DNA from: Bacteroidales bacterium
Lineage (GTDB): Bacteria; Bacteroidota; Bacteroidia; Bacteroidales; UBA932
Direction: 5' to 3'
Length of the DNA stretch: 21,393 nucleotides
Assembly: GCA_017615445.1 (NCBI GenBank)
Contig: JAGAAD010000007.1
Span: forward strand, 1 to 21,393
Made by a program: the position numbers and the translations under genes. Below are positions 1 through 6,004 of this stretch, piece after piece. The notes under the pieces were generated by a model. It made no database searches. It worked only from the letters and a program-made list of their open reading frames with translations, and had not been told where the DNA came from. The first letter of the stretch is position 1. Each line of letters opens with the position of its first letter.

Positions 1-183
1 CATATTTCGCAACACGAAAAAACTCGCATTTCTAAATATTAGACTAATCTTTTCAATAATTTTACCTCTTTATCTCTCTCAATAATTCAAAGAACTTTGT
101 GATCTCCTCGCGCCAGGCGCGAAAAGGACTGCAAATATAGACATATTTTTTATTATCCCAAATTTTTCGGGGAAATTTTTGAT
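1..183. other. AT-rich non-coding stretch before the OPT gene
   Basis: No convincing gene is visible here. Plus-strand frame 2 is open from the window edge to about position 85, but its translation resembles nothing I recognise. The segment is much richer in A and T than the genes. It holds a GC-rich palindrome, CGCGCC-A-GGCGCG at 109-121, inside AT-rich sequence. It is probably the tail of an intergenic region belonging to a gene outside the window. Confidence 0.5.
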
Positions 184-191
184 TATCTTTG
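184..191 (+). promoter_or_regulatory. Bacteroidetes-type -7 promoter box for the OPT gene
   Basis: TATCTTTG matches the Bacteroidetes sigma-ABfr consensus TAnnTTTG exactly. Transcription would begin a few bases after 191, giving a leader of about 30 nt before the ATG at 230. A good TTTG at the -33 position is not evident. The box argues against the alternative start at 179, which would lie upstream of the transcript. Confidence 0.6.
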
Positions 192-229
192 TTGTTAATC
201 AGTTTAGTGTATTACACCTATTATATAAT

Positions 230-2110
230 ATGAAGAAAGAAGTAACTCCGTATTCGGTGGCCGTGGGCCTTCTGATGACTATACTCTTCTCGGCCGCAGC
301 CGCATATCTCGGCCTTAAAGTGGGCCAGGTTTTCGAAGCCGCAATCCCTATCGCAATCATAGCAGTGGGCCTTACAGGCGCCCTGAAAAAGAAGGACGGC
401 CTCGGCCAGAACGTTATTATCCAGAGCATAGGCGCCTGCTCAGGCGTAGTGGTGGCGGGTGCGATCTTCACCCTCCCGGCCATATATATCTTAGGTTTGG
501 AAGTGAATTTCACTCAGATGTTCCTCAGCTCGCTGCTCGGTGGCGTGCTCGGCATCCTCTTCCTCATCCCCTTCCGCAAGTACTTCGTGAAGGAGATGGA
601 CGGACAGTATCCGTTCCCGGAGGCCACAGCCACGACCAAGGTCCTTAAGAGCGGCGAGGCCGGGGGAAGCAGCGCGAAGACGCTGCTGGCCGCAGGTCTG
701 ATCGGCGGAATCTACGATTTCGTCGTCAGCACCTTCGGCGCGTGGGCCGAGACGCTCAGCACGACCGTCATGCACTGGGGCCAGGTGGTTTCGGACAAAG
801 CGAAGGTCGTGCTGAAACTCAACACCGGCGCGGCCGTGCTCGGCCTGGGCTACATCGTGGGCCTGAAGTACGCGTTCATCATCTGCTGCGGCTCGCTCCT
901 CGTGTGGCTGGTCATCATCCCGGGCATGAACCTGCTGTTCGGCGACCAGGTCATTGACCTCATGGGCACGGGCATCGCCAGCACCATCGGCGAGCTTTCG
1001 CCGGACCAGATATTCAAGGAGTACGCGCGCCATATCGGCATCGGCGGCATCGCCACGGCGGGCATCATCGGCATCATCAAGAGCGCCGGCGTGATCAAAA
1101 GCGCGGTCGGCCTGGCGGTCGGTGAGTTCTCGAAGAAGGGCGCCGCTCCTGCAGCGACCGACCCCGCCGACCGCGATCTGCCCATGAAGCTGGTCGTCTT
1201 CGGGATCGCGTTCGCGCTGCTGGCCACCTTCGCCTTTTTCGCCTTCGGCGGTGTGGTCTCTAACGTCTGGCAGGCTCTGATCGGCGTGCTGATAGTGGGC
1301 GTCATCGCCTTCCTGTTCACCACGGTCGCGGCCAACGCGATCGCCATCGTGGGCACGAACCCGGTCAGCGGCATGACCATCATGACCCTCATCATCACGG
1401 CGCTCGTGCTGGTGGCCGTGGGCCTGAAGGGCAACGCCGGAATGGCGGCGGCCATGGTCATCGGCGGCGTGGTCTGCACGGCCCTCTCGATGGCGGGCGG
1501 CTTCATCACGGACCTGAAGATCGGTTTCTGGACCGGCACCACGCCCGCGAAGCAGGAGACGTGGAAGTTCGTGGGCACGCTGGTCGCCGCGGCCACGGTG
1601 GGCGGCGTGATGATGGTCCTCAACAAGACCTACGGTTTCACGGGCGAGGGCGCGCTGGTCGCTCCGCAGGCTAACGCCATGGCGGCCGTGATTCAGCCCA
1701 TGATGAACGGCGGCAACGCCCCCTGGCTGCTCTACGGCATCGGCGCCGCGATCGCGATTCTGCTGACCGTCTTCAAGGTGCCGGCGCTGGCGTTCTGCCT
1801 CGGCATGTTCATCCCGCTGGATCTGAACCTCCCGCTGCTCGTGGGCGGCGCCGTCTCGTGGTTCGTGAGCACACGCTCTTCCGACTCCGAGGTCAATCGC
1901 GCGCGGCTGGACAAGGGCACGCTGATCGCGTCCGGCTTCATCGCCGGCGGCGCGCTGATGGGAGTGGTTTCCGCGATTCTGAAATTCGCGGGCGTGGACT
2001 GGTTCCTCAGCGCCTGGAACGCCTCCGGCGGCGCCGAAGCCATCGCCATCGTCCCGCTCGTGCTGCTGATAGTCTACATGACCTGGTCCTCGCTGCGGGC
2101 TTCCAAATAG
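230..2110 (+). CDS. OPT-family oligopeptide/metal-chelate transporter
   Basis: A polytopic inner-membrane protein of 626 residues, almost wholly hydrophobic segments with short loops. It belongs to the oligopeptide transporter (OPT) family, which imports peptides or metal-chelate substrates, probably with protons; the substrate cannot be read from sequence. Family hallmarks are the N-terminal KVGQVFEAAIP (about residues 30-40), DGQYPFPEATAT (about 124-135), which closely matches the prokaryotic OPT signature, and GTNPVSGMT (Asn at about 377). Length fits bacterial OPT proteins. An in-frame ATG at 179 would add 17 residues, but it lies before the TATCTTTG promoter box, and MKKEVTPYSVAVG is a typical cytoplasmic start just before the first membrane segment. 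The leader is A/T-rich without a Shine-Dalgarno site. The gene stands alone and converges on radA. The early part has lower GC than the rest. Confidence 0.9.
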   Translation: MKKEVTPYSVAVGLLMTILFSAAAAYLGLKVGQVFEAAIPIAIIAVGLTGALKKKDGLGQNVIIQSIGACSGVVVAGAIFTLPAIYILGLEVNFTQMFLSSLLGGVLGILFLIPFRKYFVKEMDGQYPFPEATATTKVLKSGEAGGSSAKTLLAAGLIGGIYDFVVSTFGAWAETLSTTVMHWGQVVSDKAKVVLKLNTGAAVLGLGYIVGLKYAFIICCGSLLVWLVIIPGMNLLFGDQVIDLMGTGIASTIGELSPDQIFKEYARHIGIGGIATAGIIGIIKSAGVIKSAVGLAVGEFSKKGAAPAATDPADRDLPMKLVVFGIAFALLATFAFFAFGGVVSNVWQALIGVLIVGVIAFLFTTVAANAIAIVGTNPVSGMTIMTLIITALVLVAVGLKGNAGMAAAMVIGGVVCTALSMAGGFITDLKIGFWTGTTPAKQETWKFVGTLVAAATVGGVMMVLNKTYGFTGEGALVAPQANAMAAVIQPMMNGGNAPWLLYGIGAAIAILLTVFKVPALAFCLGMFIPLDLNLPLLVGGAVSWFVSTRSSDSEVNRARLDKGTLIASGFIAGGALMGVVSAILKFAGVDWFLSAWNASGGAEAIAIVPLVLLIVYMTWSSLRASK

Positions 2111-2119
2111 CGCGGGGAA

Positions 2120-2193
2120 TTCGCAGACCAGCCACACGGTCGTATCCATTGTAACCCATTCTAGAGGGGGTAAGCGTGTGGCACGTTCGCGAA
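2120..2193. repeat. Palindromic repeat, single unit (GTGTGGC family)
   Basis: A 74-bp imperfect palindrome starting 9 bp after the OPT stop. TTCGC at 2120-2124 pairs with GCGAA at 2189-2193, and GCCACAC at 2131-2137 pairs with GTGTGGC at 2176-2182; both pairs share one centre (2156.5). The same sequence recurs inverted at about 4521-4586, so it is a dispersed repeat rather than a simple terminator. In this convergent gap it could still end transcription from both sides. Confidence 0.75.
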
Positions 2194-2196
2194 ACG

Positions 2197-2291
2197 CACA
2201 AGGTGGAACTTTGAGCGGGGGACCTTGCGTGCTGGAAGGCTTGTAAACGGGTTTTTCGCACAAGGTCCCGGCTCTGAGATTCCACCTTGTG
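2197..2291. repeat. Double-hairpin palindromic element (ACAAGGT word)
   Basis: A 95-bp dyad centred on 2244. CACAAGGTGGAA (2197-2208) is perfectly complementary to TTCCACCTTGTG (2280-2291), and GGGACCTTG (2219-2227) to CAAGGTCCC (2261-2269). Each half can also fold alone, because ACAAGGT and ACCTTG occur within both arms. The word thus occurs four times in alternating orientation. It begins 4 bp after the preceding palindrome. Confidence 0.75.
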
Positions 2292-2300
2292 TGCAAAAAC

Positions 2301-2387
2301 GTCGGAGATGTCCCTATTTGAGGGACATCTCCTGCATTTTAGGGGGTATTTTGCGAGAGGTGTCCCCTTTTTACGGACATCTCCGAC
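2301..2387. repeat. Double-hairpin palindromic element (GGAGATGTCC word)
   Basis: An 87-bp dyad centred on 2344. GTCGGAGATGTCC (2301-2313) is perfectly complementary to GGACATCTCCGAC (2375-2387). Inside, GGACATCTCC (2323-2332) mirrors AGAGGTGTCC (2356-2365) with 8 of 10 matches. The first half also forms its own perfect 12-bp hairpin (2304-2315 with 2321-2332, loop ATTTG). It ends 10 bp from the radA stop codon, so it may serve as the radA terminator. Confidence 0.75.
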
Positions 2388-2397
2388 ACCTATTAGA

Positions 2398-3771
2398 TTA
2401 TTTAAAGAGTTTTTTCACCAGTTCGGCGACGTCCGAGACGCGGACTATTTCGATCTTGGCGTTCTTGACGGCGTCCAGATTGGAGTACGAGCTGAGGAAG
2501 ATTTTGCGGAAACCGAGGCGCTGCGCTTCGATGACGCGCCTGTCTGCCTGGGCCACGGGGCGGATTTCGCCGCTGAGGCCGACTTCGCCTGCGAAGCAGA
2601 AGTCGGACGGGATGGCGAAATCGAAATTCGAAGAGAGCACTGCGCAGATAACAGCCAGATCGCATGCCGGATCGGTTATCTTCAGGCCTCCCGCCATGTT
2701 CAGGAACACATCTTTCGCGCTGAGATGGAACCCGGCCCTCTTTTCCAGAACGGCCAGGAGCATATTCAGACGGCGGACGTCGAATCCTGTCGCCGAACGC
2801 TGCGCCGTTCCGTATGCGGCGGTGCTGACCAAAGCCTGAACTTCGAACAGGAACGGGCGGGTGCCGTCCAGCATCGCGCAGATGGCGGTGCCGCTAAGGC
2901 CCTGTTCGTGCATGGGGATGAGCATCTCGGAAGGATTGGCCACCTCGCGAAGTCCCGAGCCGGTCATTTCGAACACAGCCAATTCGGAAGTCGAGCCGAA
3001 ACGGTTCTTGATGGATCTCAAAATCCTATATGATCCGCGGTTTTCGCCTTCGAACTGCAAAACGACATCGACAATGTGTTCAAGTATCTTCGGGCCGGCG
3101 ATAAAGCCGTCTTTTGTTATGTGGCCTATCAGCAGAACGGGCACACCGGATTCTTTTGCGTAACGAAGCAGACGCGCCGCCACTTCTTTGATCTGAGAAA
3201 CAGAGCCGGCGGCAGATTCCACCGTCTCAGTGTACATGGTCTGCACTGAATCCACCACCATCAGGTCCGGCTGAATCTCTTCGGCCTCTGCCAGAATGTT
3301 CTCCAGAAGGGTCTCGGCGTAGATCAGGCAGTTGTCCGCATCGCCCCCAAGGCGGGCTGCGCGCATCTTAACCTGTTTTGCACTTTCCTCACCGGTGACA
3401 TATAATGTTCGCAGCGAAGGGCAGTGCAGAGGGATCTGCAGAGAGAGAGTGGACTTGCCTATTCCGGGTTCGCCGCCTATCAGCACCAGCGATCCGGGGA
3501 CGATGCCGCCGCCAAGGAGGCGGTCGACCTCGGCGCTCCCGAGGCTCACGCGAGCCTCGGCCGAGAGGTCGACTTCGCGAAGGCTGACCGGTTTGCGGCG
3601 CTCGGAAGCGCCCGCAAACGGCGTCTTCCCAGCCTTCGCCGCCTTGCCCGCGGCCGGCACCGGAGCTTCCACCATCGTGTTCCACTCCTTACACGCCGGG
3701 CACTGGCCCATCCACTTCGGACTCTCATTTCCGCAACTCGTGCAATACCACAATGTCTTCGCTTTTGTCAT
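2398..3771 (-). CDS. radA: DNA repair protein RadA
   Basis: RadA is a RecA-like ATPase that helps process recombination intermediates and drives branch migration during repair. All its parts are present in 457 residues: an N-terminal four-cysteine zinc finger (C10, C13, C24, C27, in YCTSCGNESPKWMGQCPAC), Walker A GEPGIGKST (100-108), Walker B LMVVD (170-174), the RadA-specific KNRFGST motif (255-261), and a C-terminal Lon-protease-like domain. Length is normal. An alanine/lysine-rich linker (about 38-60) joins the zinc finger to the core. The start is the ATG just before the zinc finger. The gene converges on the OPT gene, and its upstream region is taken up almost wholly by an inverted-repeat element. 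Confidence 0.97.
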   Translation of the reverse strand: MTKAKTLWYCTSCGNESPKWMGQCPACKEWNTMVEAPVPAAGKAAKAGKTPFAGASERRKPVSLREVDLSAEARVSLGSAEVDRLLGGGIVPGSLVLIGGEPGIGKSTLSLQIPLHCPSLRTLYVTGEESAKQVKMRAARLGGDADNCLIYAETLLENILAEAEEIQPDLMVVDSVQTMYTETVESAAGSVSQIKEVAARLLRYAKESGVPVLLIGHITKDGFIAGPKILEHIVDVVLQFEGENRGSYRILRSIKNRFGSTSELAVFEMTGSGLREVANPSEMLIPMHEQGLSGTAICAMLDGTRPFLFEVQALVSTAAYGTAQRSATGFDVRRLNMLLAVLEKRAGFHLSAKDVFLNMAGGLKITDPACDLAVICAVLSSNFDFAIPSDFCFAGEVGLSGEIRPVAQADRRVIEAQRLGFRKIFLSSYSNLDAVKNAKIEIVRVSDVAELVKKLFK

Positions 3772-3792
3772 ACTTATGTATTTCGTTAATTA

Positions 3793-3986
3793 GAATGACA
3801 AGGTTGCCGTCCGGAGACCCGTGGCCGCCCATGGCCACGTGAACTGACGCCCGAACGAGTGAAGAAGGTGCTCGCATCTTCTTCCGAGGGAGAAGGAAGC
3901 GATGCTCGCAGGGCATAATGGGAGGGGCCCACGAAGTGGGAGGGATGAGCGAAGCGAAGGTTTTCCGGATGGCAACCTTGTCATTC
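3793..3986. mobile_element. MITE-like element with 23-bp inverted ends
   Basis: The ends GAATGACAAGGTTGCC... (3793-3815) and ...GGCAACCTTGTCATTC (3964-3986) are inverted copies of 23 bp with one mismatch, enclosing 148 bp. Inside is a hairpin CGTGGCC-GCCCAT-GGCCACG (3820-3839) and purine-rich sequence; no credible protein is encoded. It fills the gap between the phosphodiesterase gene and radA: it ends 3 bp before the former's stop codon and begins about 20 bp before the radA start. No clear target-site duplication was found, so mobility is inferred from shape only. The element could carry a promoter or terminator. Confidence 0.5.
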
Positions 3987-3989
3987 ATG

Positions 3990-4481
3990 TTATCTAGCAA
4001 GTTTAAACAATTCCATATCGGACAGCTGTCCGTTTTCGATTTTGAATCGGAGGGCGGTGCGGAGGACATGCCAGCCCTGAAGGCCGCAGGCGCCAGGGTT
4101 CAAAGTCATCATCTGGTAGTGTTCGTCGTACATCACTTTCAGGATGTGAGAATGTCCGCAGACGAACACCTGAGGGCGGAAGCGCTCGATCAGCGCGCGT
4201 GCGCGATAATCATAATGATCCGGGTAACCCCCGATATGGGTCATCAGAACACTCATCCCCCCACACTCGAAAAGCTGGTACGAGGGGTACTCCAGACGGA
4301 TATCCTGTCCGTCGCAGTTCCCATACACTCCCACCACCTTCTTCCAATCGGAAATCTTACGGGTGAACTCCACATCTCCTCCCCAGTCCCCGGCATGCCA
4401 CACCACATCGCAGGGTTCCAGAAATTCCTGGAATTCCCGGGACCACACTCCGTGTGTGTCGCTTATGAGCCCTACAAACAT
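3990..4481 (-). CDS. YfcE/MJ0936-type metallophosphoesterase
   Basis: A 163-residue calcineurin-like phosphodiesterase of the small YfcE/MJ0936 group, which bind two metal ions and cleave phosphodiesters; the natural substrate is usually unknown. The metal-binding motifs appear in order: SDTHG (D8, H10), HAGDWG (about 30-35), YGNCD, MTHIGGYP and CGHSH. Length is typical and the protein appears complete and cytoplasmic. The ATG at 4481 follows a TATCTTTG box by only 7 bp, so the mRNA may be nearly leaderless. Downstream, radA lies on the same strand across the inverted-repeat element, so the two could share a transcript. Confidence 0.9.
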   Translation of the reverse strand: MFVGLISDTHGVWSREFQEFLEPCDVVWHAGDWGGDVEFTRKISDWKKVVGVYGNCDGQDIRLEYPSYQLFECGGMSVLMTHIGGYPDHYDYRARALIERFRPQVFVCGHSHILKVMYDEHYQMMTLNPGACGLQGWHVLRTALRFKIENGQLSDMELFKLAR

Positions 4482-4488
4482 AGCGATT

Positions 4489-4496
4489 CAAAGATA
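4489..4496 (-). promoter_or_regulatory. -7 promoter box for the phosphodiesterase gene
   Basis: Read on the minus strand this is TATCTTTG, a perfect TAnnTTTG match and identical to the OPT promoter box. Only 7 bp separate it from the ATG at 4481, so the predicted transcript has a very short or no leader. No clear -33 element is seen. Confidence 0.5.
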
Positions 4497-4517
4497 CCAA
4501 TTATTTGATAATAATCG

Positions 4518-4669
4518 TTTTTCGCGAACGTGCCACACGCTTACCCCCTTCAGAATGGGTTACAATGGGTATGAGTGTGTGGCTGGGGGCAAAATTGCCC
4601 TTAGCCACACGCCGAGATGCCCCACAATGCCTTCAGAGAGGGGTAACCGTGTGGCTAGTCTGCGAAAAA
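4518..4669. repeat. 152-bp palindrome: inverted dimer of the GTGTGGC repeat
   Basis: A length-symmetric imperfect palindrome around the perfect core GGGCAAAATTGCCC (4587-4600, centre 4593.5). The outer ends are TTTTTCGC (4518-4525) and GCGAAAAA (4662-4669). The word GCCACAC/GTGTGGC occurs four times in alternating orientation at 4532-4538, 4577-4583, 4604-4610 and 4649-4655, each mirrored exactly. The left half is a close copy, in opposite orientation, of the repeat at 2120-2193 (about 57 of 66 bp by eye); the right half is a more diverged copy. Confidence 0.8.
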
Positions 4670-4671
4670 GC

Positions 4672-4694
4672 GCACCGCAGTCGAAAGGCGGTGC
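4672..4694. repeat. Short GC-rich hairpin
   Basis: GCACCGC (4672-4678) and GCGGTGC (4688-4694) form a perfect 7-bp stem with a 9-nt loop. It lies 2 bp after the large palindrome and abuts the next inverted-repeat element. No T-run follows on either strand, so a classical terminator is not evident. Confidence 0.5.
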
Positions 4695-4794
4695 GGCAGT
4701 TGCCGCAGACGAACGTGCCCACCCCCGGGCACGGGAAGGGGGATGGGCCGGAAGGAGCCGAAGGCGACTGGAGTTCCGTCTGTGGTAACTGGCG
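4694..4794. repeat. Inverted-repeat element with CCACCCCCGG hairpin
   Basis: Arms at 4694-4711 (CGGCAGTTGCCGCAGACG) and 4777-4794 (CGTCTGTGGTAACTGGCG) are inverted copies of 18 bp with 3 mismatches. Near the left arm sits a perfect hairpin, CGTGCCC-ACCCCC-GGGCACG (4714-4733). No protein is encoded. The left part resembles the sequence at the end of the window (21351-21393), which carries the same loop. Confidence 0.5.
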
Positions 4795-4902
4795 ACCGCG
4801 GAGAGAGGATTAAAGATTATCGAAGTAGAGCGCGGAGAGAGGATTAAAGATTATCGAAGTAGACCGTGGAGAGAGGATTAAAGGTTGTCGAAGTAGACCG
4901 CG
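4794..4902. repeat. 34-bp tandem repeat, three copies of the rsmE 3' end
   Basis: Three contiguous 34-bp units, each a 27-bp core (4801-4827, 4835-4861, 4869-4895) with a 7-bp GACCGCG-like spacer. The third core is the real end of rsmE, coding on the minus strand for VYFDNL and stop. The two outer cores are identical to each other and differ from the gene copy at two bases, both synonymous. As 34 is not a multiple of 3, the three stop codons (4878, 4844, 4810) fall in three different frames. Confidence 0.85.
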
Positions 4903-5684
4903 GAGGCGGCGGTGAGGGCGGCGGTTTCCGTGCGGAGACGGGAGGAGCCGAGGTGGACCGGTTTGAAACCGGCGCGAAGGGCCGCCGCGACCTCCTTCGG
5001 AGAAAAGTCGCCTTCGGGGCCTATCAGAACCACGACGTTCTTCAACTGAGAGGCGGCGAGGGCCTCCTTGATGGAGAGTTTTTCCCCTTCGAAGCAATAA
5101 GCAATCAGTTTCAAAGTCCCGCCCGGGAGGGGGGAAGAAGTTCCGGGAATGGAGGAGGGGGATACGGAAGAAGATCCCGGGAGGGGGGAAGAAGTTCCGG
5201 GAAGGGAGGAGGGAGAATCAGAGCAGGATGCGATGAAATCCAGGACACTGACGGGCTGGGAGACGAGGGGGACGGAGGCTTTGAGGGACTGCTTGGCGGC
5301 GCTCAGGACGAGGCGCTCGAGACGCTCCGTCTTGCAGACCTTGCGCTCGGAGCGCTCACCGATCACGGGAGCCAGGACATCCACCCCAATCTCCGTGGCT
5401 TTTTCCACCATCCACTCATAGCGGTCCATGTTCTTGGTGGGGCAAACCGCGAGGGTCAAATGATAGGGGTGCGCGCCGAACCCGGGCTCGCGGCGAACGA
5501 TACGTCCTACCGCGGCGGAAGGAGAAGCCTCCTCCAGGACGCACCACAGCATGGTCCCCTGCCCGTCCATCACACCGATTTCGTCCCCCACGCGGTGGCG
5601 GAGGACCTTCACGCAATGAGCAGATTCCTCCGCGTTCAGGCGTACGGTCGCGCCCTCGATGTCATTTGAATAAAAAATTTCCAT
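4878..5684 (-). CDS. rsmE: 16S rRNA (uracil1498-N3)-methyltransferase RsmE
   Basis: RsmE is a SPOUT-class enzyme that uses S-adenosylmethionine to methylate U1498 in the ribosomal decoding region. The 268-residue protein shows an N-terminal PUA-like domain (AEESAHCVKVLRHRVGDEI), then VEKATEIGVDVLAP, the SAM-knot motif IGPEGDFSPKEV, and the terminal LGSSRLRTETA. Homologues run to about 240 residues; the excess is a Ser/Pro/Gly-rich insert in the middle made by a 54-bp in-frame duplication (copies start at 5122 and 5176). The start at 5684 (MEIFYSND) fits family N-termini better than an in-frame ATG at 5699. A short stem (5692-5697 with 5707-5712) precedes it. Upstream is a tandem-repeat array, and downstream are repeats of its own 3' end. 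Confidence 0.93.
   Translation of the reverse strand: MEIFYSNDIEGATVRLNAEESAHCVKVLRHRVGDEIGVMDGQGTMLWCVLEEASPSAAVGRIVRREPGFGAHPYHLTLAVCPTKNMDRYEWMVEKATEIGVDVLAPVIGERSERKVCKTERLERLVLSAAKQSLKASVPLVSQPVSVLDFIASCSDSPSSLPGTSSPLPGSSSVSPSSIPGTSSPLPGGTLKLIAYCFEGEKLSIKEALAASQLKNVVVLIGPEGDFSPKEVAAALRAGFKPVHLGSSRLRTETAALTAASAVYFDNL
5122..5229. repeat. 54-bp in-frame duplication inside rsmE
   Basis: The purine-rich start CCCGGGAGGGGGGAAGAAG recurs at 5122 and 5176, giving a 54-bp (18-codon) period with few differences; the second copy fades before 5229. Translated on the minus strand it gives two copies of a PSS(L/I)PGTSSPLPG segment. It keeps the frame open and lies in the region between the PUA-like and catalytic parts of RsmE, probably a surface loop. 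Confidence 0.8.
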
Positions 5685-5691
5685 ATAGTGG

Positions 5692-5712
5692 ATCCCCAAT
5701 CAGGTAGGGGAT
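5692..5712 (-). promoter_or_regulatory. Small stem-loop just before the rsmE start
   Basis: ATCCCC (5692-5697) and GGGGAT (5707-5712) form a 6-bp stem with a 9-nt loop, 7 bp upstream of the rsmE ATG at 5684. In the mRNA this hairpin could limit ribosome access. It may also be a degenerate edge copy of the neighbouring array, since it contains GGGGATGA. Confidence 0.3.
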
Positions 5713-5738
5713 GACTTTTCGTTATAGATTCCGAATCG

Positions 5739-6001
5739 GGTCCGGGGTGAAGGGTAAAACTATCAGGGATGAAGTGTAAATAACGGTCCGGGGTGAAGGG
5801 TAAAACTATCAGGGATGAAGTGTAAATAACGGTCCTGGGTGAAGGGTAAAACTATCAGGGATGAAGTGTAAATAACGGTCCTGGGTGAAGGGTAAAACTA
5901 TCAGGGATGAAGTGTAAATAACGGTCCGAGGTAAAGGGTAAAACTATCAGGAATAAGGTGTAAAAACGGTCCGGGATGAGGGGTAAAACAATCAGGGATG
6001 A
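5739..6001. repeat. 46-bp direct tandem repeat array, about 5.7 copies
   Basis: Units start at 5739, 5785, 5831, 5877 and 5923, with a partial sixth at 5968. The first four are nearly identical 46-mers; the fifth is 45 bp and more diverged, and the last is cut short 3 bp before the rhomboid stop codon. Each unit is itself two 23-bp halves sharing GGnTGAAGnGTAAA. There are no spacers, so it is not CRISPR. Stop codons recur in every unit and the length is not a multiple of 3, so it is not coding. It occupies the whole leader or promoter region of rsmE. Confidence 0.9.
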
Positions 6002-6004
6002 CAG

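Noticed and set aside
179..229. Upstream ATG extending the OPT protein by 17 residues
   Set aside because: It lies before the TATCTTTG box at 184-191, so it would not be on the transcript, and the extension is not family-like.
491..2296. Long open frame antisense to the OPT gene
   Set aside because: It is a shadow of GC-rich codons: rich in Arg, His, Asp and Gln with no domain or membrane pattern, and fully opposite a clear transporter gene.
2287..3033. Plus-strand open frame opposite radA
   Set aside because: It runs through a palindrome and antisense to a complete radA, with no recognisable domain.
4810..5097. Separate small gene ending in the outermost 34-bp repeat
   Set aside because: Its frame is an out-of-frame reading of rsmE; it ends in YFDNL only because the repeat copies the rsmE end.
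5739..6001. CRISPR array
   Set aside because: Units are contiguous 46-bp direct repeats without unique spacers, and no cas gene is present.
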